A stretch of DNA of 64,000 bases from Piromyces finnis (Eukaryota > Neocallimastigomycota > Neocallimastigomycetes > Neocallimastigales > Neocallimastigaceae): the NCBI GenBank assembly GCA_002104945.1, contig MCFH01000020.1:620001-684000 (forward strand), given 5' to 3'. A program made the translations under genes and the position numbers. Below, piece by piece: positions 14,930 to 25,993 of this stretch. Within the stretch, counting starts at the first letter, position 1; every line of letters starts with the position of its first letter. Below the pieces are notes generated by a model. That model worked only from the letters and a program-made list of their open reading frames with translations, had not been told where the DNA came from and did no database searches.

Positions 14930-15712
14930 ATCATTTCATAAATTCTTTATTTGATGAACTTTATATATCTTTTCATTTTAATTAGATATTATTCATATAA
15001 TCTATTAAAAGAATATATTATATTCTTTATTATCAATAAGCAATATACATACAATATTAGTGATTATAAAAAAATTTGTGTTTTTTCAACATTTATAATT
15101 TGATTAATTACATAAAATTGGATTTTTTTTTAAAATAGATTGATTTTCTAGATACCTATAGAATTATCAAAAAATTAAATATTCTTTAATGATGTATACA
15201 CTTTTTTGATTTTTTCATCTTTAAATATATCTAATCTATTTTCTTATACACTTTTAAAAAATATTAACGTTTTTTTTTTAATCAATATAATATGAGAAAA
15301 CTTTTAATTTATTTTATAATGAGATCCTACTTTTTACAGTTACAAATAAACACAATAGAACATAAAATATTAAAATTATAACATTTAAAATTTTTATTAT
15401 TATTATAATACTTTGATGCTGTTTTTTTAATAACACACACAAAAAATAAAAATCTAAACAATTTCATATTTTTTTTTTTCTATTTTTAATATATTTATTT
15501 ACTTTTTTAATTTTATATAATCTACATTAATTTTTTTACTATAATGGTAAAAAAAAATATTAGTTATTTACAAAATCAGATATTATTTACTTTTTTATGT
15601 TTTTTTTTCTTTCCAAAACTTTTCTCTACAATTTTTTTTTTATTATTTACAATAAAAAATATTTCAAATAAATATATATCTGATTTGTGCTATTAATGAA
15701 AATTTATTTCAT

Positions 15713-16285
15713 TTAGATGGCTTGACATAAAACTTCGTACTTAATACCAACACCATCATCAACGAAGACTGGAGCTTCTTCAATATCAGCTTCTTCAGTT
15801 TGAACTTCTTCTGGAGCTTCAGTTTGAACTTCTTCTTCAACTACTTGAGTTTTAGTTTCAGCTGGTTCTTCAGCAACAGCAGTTTCGGTAGCTTCTTCAG
15901 CTGGAGCTTCTTCATTAATTTGGAAGACACCTTCATCCTTCTTGAAAAGACCAAGGTATGGGAAAACACCGAAAACCTTGCTTTCCTTGTTAACACTCAT
16001 GTAAATACCAATGTTGTTGTAGTTATCAGTGTTCCATGACTTAATCCATACATTGGCACTATTACCTTCAGAATCGGAACAAGCAGCAACAGCAGAAGCG
16101 GCATTTTCCTTGTTTTGACTGTTAACTTCAGCTAATTTACCACCATTTTCAATACAACGTTCTTCAGCCTTAGACTTGCTAGTAAGTGGAAGAAGGAAAA
16201 ATTCTTCATTCTTTTCTTCAACACACTTAGCGTTGATACCAAGGAAGGCAATAGCAGAAAGTAATAAAGCGTTAACGAATTTCAT
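15713..16285 (-). CDS. Secreted C-type-lectin-like protein with acidic insert
   Basis: A single-exon protein of 190 residues. Residues 1-19 are a signal peptide (hydrophobic core LLLSAIAFLG, ending NA before KC). The mature part has features of a C-type-lectin fold: AEERCIENGGKLAEV resembles the first helix and Cys, then comes VWIKSW, and the closing KYEVLCQ resembles the last strand and Cys. Four mature cysteines could form two disulfides. An acidic Ala/Glu/Thr/Val-rich stretch (about residues 124-168) sits inside or just before the last strand and looks disordered. Codon use is richer in G/C-ending codons (AAG, ACC, TTC, AAC) than neighbouring genes, as in a highly expressed gene. No calcium-binding EPN/QPD motif is visible, so sugar binding is not established. 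The lectin-like assignment is an inference from short motifs. Confidence 0.7.
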   Translation of the reverse strand: MKFVNALLLSAIAFLGINAKCVEEKNEEFFLLPLTSKSKAEERCIENGGKLAEVNSQNKENAASAVAACSDSEGNSANVWIKSWNTDNYNNIGIYMSVNKESKVFGVFPYLGLFKKDEGVFQINEEAPAEEATETAVAEEPAETKTQVVEEEVQTEAPEEVQTEEADIEEAPVFVDDGVGIKYEVLCQAI

Positions 16286-17702
16286 TTTTGATTAATTTAA
16301 TTGATTGTTAAAATATAAAATTAATAATATTTTATAAATTGATGATAAAAAAATACAATATTAAAATTTTTTTCATTTTATAAAAATTATTAAAAATTAG
16401 CTTTTTAAAATTTAAACTATAGTACTAAAAATAGACTATTACCAATAATATAATATTCGTATTAAAACGGATGGTGTATTATAATTTGTTCATTATCAAA
16501 AAAATAAAATAAAAAATAATACCTTTAAAATTATTTATTATTATAACTTCGGAGTTATTATTAAATTATATAATTATCAAAAAATTTAAAATAATAATAA
16601 AAATTATTAAAGTATATTTTATATAAAATATAAATAATAATAAAAAAAAATTACATTGTTTATATTAAAGTTAATCTTTACAATTTTTAGAGTAGTTTTT
16701 TTTTCTTTACGTATTTCCGGTCCATTCTATTTTCGTTTTTTATTTTATTTTTTTTACTATTATATTAAAACAGAATGTCAAGAAAATCTTTACTTTATTA
16801 ATCTCTCCAATAAAATTAAATGATTATTCTTTAAAATGATAATTAATCATTTTTAAGATTGCACTTTTAAAATAAAAATTTTATACTATTTTGTATTATA
16901 CTTTTAAAATTTAATAACTATGAATTGCCCGTATTTTTTAATACTAAAAATATTTTTATAATTTTCTTTTGTATTAAAATTAAATTATTTTTATTCTAAT
17001 AATTATTCCTTATTTCATTTCATTCCTTATTTTATTTTATTTTATTATTAAAAATAGGATAATATTAACTAAAGTAAAAATCTATAATTAATAAATAAAA
17101 ATTAGTATTCTAACTATAATAATATATATATATTAATATGCAGCAATTAATTTATAAACAAAAACAAACAAATAATTAAAAAAGCCATATTTTATATTAA
17201 TGCATATGTAGTTATCTATTTATAATTTTTTTTTTTTAAGAAAATAAGTTTTTAATTTATTTAAATGTAATAATAGTATTCCTTTTTCTTGAAATATCAT
17301 TTTTATATATATTATTATTTCGTTTTGATATTCCCAAAACATAATAATAAAAATTCTTTAATATATGCTCATTTGTTTTTAATATCCTTAATAAAAAAAA
17401 AATATATATATATAATTAAAAAAAAAAGATAAAGTTTAATGCTTATCACTTAAAAACAAAATCTTATTTCGTATAAAATGGTTTTTATTAACTTTTATTC
17501 ATATAATTTTTATTAATCAAATTATAATGTTATTAATAAAATAATATTAAAAAAAAAAAAAAATTAAAAACAATGTCAATAGAAATAACTTTTTAATTAT
17601 TAAACTATGTAAATATATTATAATTAATTAAATTTATAAAATATTTATTATATCTATATGATAATATGTTATTATGTAAGAGCCTTTAATGTTAAAGAGG
17701 AT
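16286..17702. other. Intergenic spacer upstream of the secreted lectin-like gene
   Basis: About 1.4 kb, very A/T-rich. It holds the promoter of the secreted protein gene on the minus strand and the 3' flank of the SNARE gene. No further coding or RNA feature was found. Confidence 0.7.
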
Positions 17703-19102
17703 CTATTTTAAAAGTTTAGAGATTTTTAAATAAACAGCAGCACCAACAATAATTATTATAACAAGAACTAAGACAATTAATAATAACTTTAAAATCTTTT
17801 GACTAGTGTTATATACGTATATAAATTAAAAATATTTAGTTAACATGTCTTTTTTTTTTAAAAAAAAATGATATTATTTTTTTTAACTTACTTATGTTGA
17901 ATTTGAACTAAATATCTTCCACTATTACCAATTTCATCATTTGTTTCATTTAACTATAGTAATTATTATTTATTTTTTGAAAAACATAAAGAAAATAGTT
18001 ATGATGATATTAGGAAAGTGAATAAAAAAAAAATTTTTTTTTTTGTTATAAATTAATATTTAAGCATATTTGTTTATATAGTGTTAAACTATTCTTACAT
18101 TATTGTTTATTCCCATTAATTGTTGTCTTTGTTGATGAAGTAATTGTAATGTGTCAGAACCCATAGCCTCTATAAAATTTAAAATAGGATTTAATTATTT
18201 ATTCCTTTAAAAGTGCTAATTATTATCAATATTATTATCGAAATAATAACCTGCTTCTTCGGCTAATCTTTGAGTATCTTCAAATCTAGAATTCATATTA
18301 TAAATTCTTTGTGTATTATATAATAGACGAGTACGTTGGTCCATATCAGTAATGCTATAATCAATATTTTCAGAACTATCACCAAGTAATTGTGTTCTTT
18401 CATTTACTCTTATATTTTGTTTTTCCTGGTTCTATTTAAATATAATAAATCCAATTCATTATATCGTTATCGGTTATTATTTAATGGAATTTTTTATTAC
18501 AAATAATATATTTAAATATATATATAATATATATTAAAAGATTTAATATTATTAAAATTCTGTATTAAAAAATATTATAAATATTATAGTATCATTTAAT
18601 ATACCAAAAGAGATTTGAATCTAATAATGTTATTTTTAGCATTTTTAATTTTAATATTAATTTCATTATTATTTTCATTTTTTGCTTCCGCTTTCATTTT
18701 ACTGACCTTTTTACCATTATATTATTTATATTAATTTGTATATTAATTAATAAAATTTAAAATAAAATTTCTCTTTATTTTTTTTAATTGTACAAAAAAA
18801 AAAAAAATAAATGTTAAAAAAATATATTAATAATAATGTAACAATTTGTTATTTTACAATTTCTTCAGCTTCTGCAACATAATCTTCAGCTCTATTTAAT
18901 AATTGCTTCTTTTTTTCTTTTTTAAGAAAATGAAAATATGTAGATATATAATTGAAATCAAATTAATACATTTATTTCTATTAATAAATCTATATTAAGA
19001 TAGTTTAAATTTACCGCCAGTAACATTGTGAATATTTCTTGATATAATAGCTGAAATTTCTTGGAAAAGAATTTTTAATTCTTCTTCATCATTTCTGGAC
19101 AT
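17703..19102 (-). CDS. Vti1-type Qb-SNARE
   Basis: A tail-anchored SNARE for Golgi, endosome and vacuole vesicle fusion, assembled from about seven exons (ATG at 19102; exon 1 to 19015; stop at 17703). The N-terminal part is a helical, Lys/Asn-rich region. The SNARE helix includes RTRLLYNTQRIYNMN, RFEDTQRLAEEAEAMGSDTL and LLHQQRQQLMGI, then NETNDEIGNSGRYLV, the order seen in Vti1 proteins. The C-terminal anchor is about 20 hydrophobic residues (ILKLLLIVLVLVIIIIVGAA) followed by a short basic tail. Other Qb SNAREs (Gos1, Bos1, Sec20) fit less well. The N-terminal domain is too diverged to help. Confidence 0.85.
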
Positions 19103-19360
19103 TGTTGTGTATATATTTATTTAAAAAGAAATTACTTTTGTTTGTCTATTAGTATTTAAATTTAATTTTATTTATTTTAGTTTAATTTAGGTTTTCTTTT
19201 TTAAGAGCTTTAGGCAATAATTATAAAGGAATTTTTGAAAATTCTAATTTGAAATGTCTGGATTTTATACTTGATTTTTATTTTTTATAATTATAAAAAT
19301 TTCAAAATATGCATATACATTTATATATTTTATTTTTTTTTATTTAACTGTTTCTTTTTT

Positions 19361-19407
<47 letters not shown>

Positions 19408-19778
19408 ATCTTAATAAATTATCGCTTTAATTAAAATTATTTTATTTATATTTTCATTATTAAGATTTTTATATTTTTATATTTTTATATTTTTATATTT
19501 TTATATTTTTTAATATTTCCTCTATGATAAACAAAAATAGTTTAAATGAGATTCAAATATATAGTACGATTGCAATATGAATGCGCTTTTAATTTTATTT
19601 CATTTTTAAAAATTATTTTTTTTTTCTTTATATTTTTTTTTTAAATGAGAAAAAAAATTTTTTTTTTCTTTTTTTCATTTCTTTTTTTTTTTGAAAAAAA
19701 AACTTCAATCTTTTACCTGATTTTAATTAATAATAAATTAAAATATTTATTTTTTTTTAATAAATTAAAATTAATATA

Positions 19779-19815
<37 letters not shown>

Positions 19816-19879
19816 AATTACATTTTAATCCTAAAAGAAAATTATTATTTTAACTTTTCAACTCGTTAAAAAACGAGTC

Positions 19880-19922
<43 letters not shown>

Positions 19923-20279
19923 TATCTATATATATCTATATATATAATGGAAAGCTCTTTTAATTTTTTTATATTTTTTTTTATTATTATTTTTTTTTAT
20001 TTGTTTAATTTATTCATTCATATTCTCATTTTTATTATAAATATTTCTTTTGTCAAAATATTTTTTTTTTTTATTATTAAATGAATAAATAAAATTATCT
20101 TCTAACTTGTTTATAATTGCATTTATTATTATTTTTTTTTATTTAGATTATATAAAAAATATATATTTATTAATTGTTTAAATTATGATATGATTGTTAT
20201 AATTTTTGAATATTTGCTTTTTAGTTTTTTATTTTTATTTTTATTTTTTTTTTTAAAAAAAAAATCTAATTATGTTAAC
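19103..20279. other. Intergenic spacer with homopolymers and a hairpin
   Basis: About 1.2 kb between the SNARE start and the Hsp40 stop, both on the minus strand. It contains a poly-T run running straight into poly-A near 19360-19408, two poly-A tracts, repeats of TTTTTATA (about 19469-19510), TA repeats near 19905-19945 and a small hairpin (19861-19878). No gene is supported. Confidence 0.7.
19861..19878. repeat. Short perfect hairpin next to poly-A
   Basis: ACTCGTT, a four-A loop, and AACGAGT form a perfect 7-bp stem, followed on the plus strand by a poly-A tract. On the minus strand it lies about 400 bp beyond the Hsp40 stop. It might help 3' end formation, but this is only suggested by its place. 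Confidence 0.45.
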
Positions 20280-22743
20280 TTATAATTCATCCTTTATTCC
20301 AGAATCAACCTTGGAGAAATTATTTTTGATAACTGTACAATTCATATAAAATTAAATAAATAATTAGTAAAAATATAATTTTAAAAAATAATAATAAAAA
20401 AAAATTATAATTTACCTTCTCTTTGTTCATCGGAAAGTTCAGTTGGGAATACAACAACATATTCAATGAATAATTTTCCTTGTTCACTTGGGAATTCATG
20501 AAGTGGCATACCTTCATCATAGATTTCTTGAACAAAACCTTAATATTAAAAATATTAAGAATATATTAATCATTAAAGAAATAAATATTAATACTAATGA
20601 TTTAGCAAGACATAACAAAAGGTGTATTTCTATTTTTCTTATTTATGTTATTGCTATACAAGCTATTAATACTTAATATTAATTTTTACCTGGTGGGGTA
20701 ATGCCCTTGCGTTCTAATTCAACAATATGACCGTCTAAGTGATGAATTTCTTTTTTGAAACCAAGTAAGGCATCAGATAAAGTAATAGCTATCTTAGCAT
20801 ATAAATTATCACCCTTACGAGTAAATAATGGATGTGGAACAGTCTTAATAGTGAAAATTAAATCACCTGGAGTAACTTCTGGATGTTGATCACCTTCTCT
20901 TTCAAAGACAATACGATGACCATCATTCATACCCTTTTCAATAGTAATAGAAATTGGTTCACCACCGCTTTGAACTCTTTCACCATGACAATGTGGACAC
21001 TTCTTCTTAATTGTCTTACCCTTACCACCACAAGCATCACAACTTTATTATTAATTGATATTTCGTTATTGAGTAAAAATAATGTTTGATTTAATTATTT
21101 TCATTAATATTGAAGATTTTTTTTTTCATTTATATTATATATAGTATTTTTATATTAAATATTATATAATATAATATTTAAATCAAAAAAAAAAAAAATA
21201 TTATTAATATTTGAGTTGACATGAATGAAAAATTTTTTACTGTCTTAATAGATTACTTTTAATTTTATAATAATTTCAGTGATACATACACAGTTTGAAC
21301 TTGTTGGAAGATACCTGGACCTAACATTTGACGAACCATCTTCTTACCGGAACCATTACAAGAAGGACAAATATGAACATCATCTTGAGAAGCGGCACCA
21401 GAACCACGACAGTAAGAACAGATAACTTGCTTTTTAACATCAGCCTTTTTATTTTAAAAAATTGATAATGATAAAAAAATAAAAAAAAGATTTTTATACA
21501 TAAATTTACAATAACATTTGTTATTAATAAGCTTAAAATAGTTACTATTTTTAATAATACGTAGTATTAATTATTTAAAATTACATCAATATAAGCTCCC
21601 ATATATAAATCTTCAAGAGAAACTTCTAAATCAATATTGATTTCTGGACCCTTTCTTTCTTGGTGACGAGCTATTTTATTATTTGAATATAATTATCAAT
21701 AAAATTTTTAGTGTTATGCTGTTATTATTATTTAATATAGCTTTTAACATTAAATTCGATAATTACGTTCACCACCGGTGTTGAAACCAAATCTGAATTA
21801 ATTTTTGATAATATAAAAATAAATATAATAGAAAATATTAACATGTTAATACAACAACAATTTTTTAAATTATAATTTTATAAAAAAAGTAAATAAGAAT
21901 TTAAATTTTTTAAAATTTTTAGGTAAAAAAAAATTATCATTTTGACATGAATATTCAAAGTATTTGAATTTATCTAATTTTTATAAATATAAATATACTA
22001 TGTTTTGTAATGTTTATATTTATTTTTTTTTTAAATGATATTTCAATTTAAAATTTGAAAAATGTTATAAATAAAGGAATAAATTACTGTCTGAAAATAT
22101 CAAATGGATCATTGAATTGTTGGTCACCATGTTTTAAACCTTCTTCACCATATTGATCATAAATACGTCTTTGTTCGTCATCTGATAAAACTTCATAAGC
22201 TATATATTTTTAATTTATAATAAAAAAAAATTAACAACATTTATTAAAAATAAACATTAAAATAAAATTTTTTTTTAAAAATTTTAATTATACAAAGTAT
22301 TTTCCTATATTGCTGATATTAATTTATATTTATTTTTCTTTGTTAATACTACTAATATAATGCTTATTAGAAATATACCTTTAGCTAATTCAATGAATTT
22401 TTCTTCAGCTTTCTTATCTCCTGGATTTTTATCTGGGTGATATTTTCTATATTGATGTTTTAAGAGTAATGAATATGTTGATTTAATTAAAAAATGGAAC
22501 ATAATTTATTTTTCTGTTTTTTTTTTTTTTTTTTTTTGTTGTTGTTGAAATTTAATAATGCTTATTTTTTGATAATATCAATTAAAATTCTAACCTAGAT
22601 AAAGTTTTGTATGCTTTTCTAATTTGCTTTTTTGAAGCACTTCTGTCAATACCGAGAATTTCGTAATAATCTTTAGCATTAACAAGGCTTATTAATAATA
22701 TTTGAAATACTAAAAGTATAAATAATTTTGTTATTCTATTCAT
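20280..22743 (-). CDS. ER-luminal Hsp40 (Scj1/ERdj3-like, KDEL-terminated)
   Basis: A co-chaperone for the ER Hsp70 (BiP/Kar2). The ATG at 22743 begins a signal peptide with core [15 protein letters not shown] cut near VNA-KD. The J domain follows ([22 protein letters not shown], with the HPD motif in [12 protein letters not shown] near 22430). A Gly/Phe segment includes FGFNTGG. The zinc region has four Cys pairs: [24 protein letters not shown] and CPHCHGER (21430-20985). The substrate-binding domain contains [15 protein letters not shown] and [11 protein letters not shown]. The final exon ends [11 protein letters not shown], so the protein carries a KDEL retention signal as in yeast Scj1. 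About eight exons. Full-length for a type I Hsp40. Confidence 0.93.
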
Positions 22744-23950
22744 TTTGGTTTTTATATATGTTTTTCTTTTTTTAAAAAAAAAATAATATAGGTATAATTT
22801 TTGTTTGTTATTTTCTTATTATATTATTATTCCTTTTCTATTTTTTTTTTTTACAATTTTTTTAAAATTATTTTTATTTATAACATTATAATAATAAATG
22901 TTTTTTTTTTTTTTTTAATAATAATATTTTATATATTAATATATTAATGTAATATAGATATAAATAAAAGAAGGAAAAAAAAAAAAAGTTAGTAATTAAA
23001 TCAATTTAAGATGGTATTTCCACAAATAATAGAATAATATTAAAATTAAAATAAATAATAATATATTTCTTTTTTATTATTGACAATAATTAGTTGTTAA
23101 AAGGTTTACCTTTTTCTTATAATAAAATAACTTTTTTTTTTTTTTTAAAAAAAGGTTTTCCTACAAAAAAAGATTTTTATGTCTATTTTAAAAAGAAATT
23201 AAAATATTTATTTGGGTGGTGTGTGTTTTATGGTTTTTTTTTTATTTTTTATTTTTTTATTATTTTTTAATTATGATTATTTAATAAAGAAGGTGGTGAT
23301 CTAAAAATTTTTTTATATTAAATTTTAAATGGAATCCCAGTAGTCAAATTAATAAACTTTAATATTATTATTTTTTTATTTAATACGAATGAATGATTTT
23401 ATTATTTAATGTAAAGGTTTAGGCGCTCTTAAAAAAATACATGTTTTTAAAATTTTATTGGTTAATTAAGATTTAAAAATTTATAGGATTCTATAATATA
23501 TTAATAAAATTAATAAAATATTAAAGAAACTATTTATAAAAGAACGATGAACGATATAACTATTATATATTTATAAAAAAAAAGATAGGATTAAGATAAA
23601 AAAGAAGGAATGTTATATTTATTATTGATTTTATAATAAATAGTAGTATAAACGATTTTTTTTTTTACCTTTATTCTTTTCATTTAATGATATATTTATG
23701 TTACATAAAAAAATTAAGATTAATTTTAAAGAATTCTAAATATATTACAATATAATTGAATATATTAGAGATTATATTATTTTAAATTTCAAGAGAAAAT
23801 ACATAATGTAATTAGAAATGTAGATTAAAATGTAATTAAAGAAAAAATACAATATTAGAATTCATCGTCACTATTCCATAAAATTAATTCAACCCTCCCA
23901 TTTTTAGAATAGAATATATATTGGTAGACTATAATTTAAAATAAAAAATA
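22744..23950. other. Divergent promoter region
   Basis: About 1.2 kb between two divergently transcribed genes (Hsp40 on minus, SR-rich protein on plus). It contains several T-run to A-run junctions (for example 23130-23153) and no supported gene. Both promoters should lie here. No heat-shock or ER-stress element could be identified with confidence. Confidence 0.65.
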
Positions 23951-24654
23951 ATGGATGAAGAAGAAAAGAAATTAAAAAGTAGTCATCACCACCATCGACA
24001 TAATAGAAGCAGAAGTAGAAGTAGAGGAAGAAGTAGAGATAGAAACGAAAAAAGAAATAAAGAGTTAAGAGGAAGAAGCAAAAGTCGTAGTCCAAGTCAT
24101 AGTAAAAGTAGAAATAGAAGTTATAGTAGTGATAGTCGTTCAGACGTAGAAGAAAGGTTTTCAAGACATAAAAGTCACCATAAAAGAAAACATAGAAATA
24201 AAAGAAGTAGAAGTAGAAGCGATAGTGAAAGCGACAGCGACAGTGATTGTAAATTTTATTGAATTATAACATATTTAACATATTTAAATTATTTTTGTTT
24301 AATAATAAAATTATTTAAAACTAAATTGTAAAATTTATATCAAAATTTATAATTGTGAATATATCAAAAAATATATATAGATTCTTCAGATTCTAGTAAT
24401 AGTTCAGTCCATAGTCATCATCACAGTAAATATCAATAAATTACAAATGAAAAAAAAAAAAAAAGTAATAAATTGAGTATTATTCAAATCAATTAATTTA
24501 ATTTATTTCCCAATACTTAAAAAAGATAAACATAAACATCACAAAAAAAGAAAAAGTAGAAAACATAAAAGTTATTCTAGCGATAGTGACTCCTCTTCCA
24601 GTTCAGAAGGTATTTTTAAATATTAATACAATTTAAAGTCTTTATTTGATAGGG

Positions 24655-24721
<67 letters not shown>

Positions 24722-25377
24722 GCTGTTGTTGCTGTTGTTGTTGTTGCTGTTGTTGTTGTTGCTGTTGTTGTTGTTGTTGTTGTTTCCAAGGCACAAACTA
24801 TAGATGTTAACTCTAAATATTTATATATATATTATATGAATATATTTAATTTTTACAAATTATAAATATATTATGAAATGGTGCGGAAACCATGACTCCA
24901 TGTCGAAATGAAAAAAAAAAAAAAAATAAAAATTTTAAAGATTCTTCAAGAAGAAAGAGAAGAAAGTCTAAACATAAAAAAAAGGTTTGTAATATTAAAT
25001 CATAGTATTGATAAAAAAAATAATTATATAAAATATTAATTATTGTAGTTTTTACAATTATTAATATTATGTATTTAATTTTATAGAAGAGAAGAAATGA
25101 CAGTAGCGATGATTCTAGTTCCGACACTAATGAATACAGAAGAAGTGCTATCACAGGAAAAATTATAAAATTAAAGGTATTTTTTCAATAGTAAAAATAT
25201 TATATTTTTTTGTTCAATTGTTATCTTTTTATTATTAAAAAAAAAAAAAGAGTATTAAAAGTAATATTAAAATATTTTTTCTTTTAATATTTATAGGTAA
25301 AGAAAACATCCGATGATAAAATACGTGATAAAAATAGAGGTGATTTACTAAAATTCTTAAATCAATCTTATGATTAA
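23951..25377 (+). CDS. Arginine/serine-rich (SR-type) protein
   Basis: A small, very basic protein of about 210-220 residues in about six exons, starting at 23951 and ending SYD-stop at 25377. Exon 1 has a His run and then RS/SR dipeptides (RSRSRSRGRSRDR, RSKSRSPSHSKSR). Later short exons give KDKHKHHKKRKSRKHK, acidic Ser stretches and SSRRKRRKSKHKKK. The last two exons encode ITGKIIKLK and VKKTSDDKIRDKNRGDLLKF, a non-repetitive tail that looks like a conserved block, though I cannot place it. RS-rich composition suggests a nuclear role in pre-mRNA splicing. No RNA-recognition motif is visible. The third intron holds a long TTG/CTG repeat. The exon chain before the final two exons is approximate. 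Confidence 0.75.
24658..24783. repeat. TTA/TTG/CTG compound trinucleotide repeat in an intron
   Basis: About 125 bp: TTA units, then TTG units broken by CTG units. It lies between the exon ending near 24609 and the exon starting near 24942 of the SR-rich gene. On the opposite strand it reads CAA with CAG interruptions, the pattern typical of poly-Gln tracts, but no supported minus-strand gene covers it. Confidence 0.9.
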
Positions 25378-25619
25378 AATATATAAAATCTACTATTTTA
25401 TAATATAAATAATAAATATTTATTAATGTAATAGAATTAGTATTTTTTTTTTTTTTTTTTTTTTTTTTATAAATATATTTAAATAGTTGTGTGTAAAATA
25501 AAATTAATTTTTATTTTAATAATCACTTATATGATGATCATTATCATTTAAAATAAAAATGTACTTTTCCATTTAATTTGTAATAATAAAAATACTAAAT
25601 AGAAATATTTATATATGCA

Positions 25620-25652
<33 letters not shown>

Positions 25653-25993
25653 GATTTTGTTTTGTTTTTGTTTTTGTTTATTTTAATTTTTATAGATTGA
25701 AAAAGAATTTTATGTTATTATATAATACATTGTATGGTGAATGATATTTATTATCACCATTATTATAGATCTTCAAAAGTGTAAAAGTAAATAAATAAAT
25801 ATTTTTCTCTAAAAATATATATATATTTTTTTTTTCATAGTGTATCAAAATAAAATTGTATTTTTTTTTTTTTTTTTTTGTCTATTGAATAAATATATAT
25901 TTTAGAATTTTTATTATTATTATTATGTTGAAATTAAGAATTTAAAGGATAAAATAAAAAGAAAATTTTTGATGCGATCTATGATCATTTTCA
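25378..25993. other. Convergent 3' spacer
   Basis: About 600 bp between the 3' ends of two convergent genes. It holds three long poly-T tracts (near 25443-25470, 25625-25652 and 25862-25879) and nothing else recognisable. Confidence 0.7.

Larger units (their letters stand above)
13722..15712. other. Two-kilobase gene-free A/T-rich stretch
   Basis: No gene is supported here. It contains the 5' flank of the CFAP58-type gene and the 3' flank of the secreted lectin-like gene. It also holds TTAGTA-type repeats (14610-14765) and an inverted repeat (14866-14929), listed separately. Multiple stops occur in all frames. Confidence 0.7.

Noticed and set aside
24876..24910. GC-richer patch in an SR-gene intron (GGTGCGGAAACCATGACTCC) that looked like a tRNA or tRNA-derived repeat
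   Set aside because: No cloverleaf, T-loop or second promoter box could be found, and only a five-base stem is possible.
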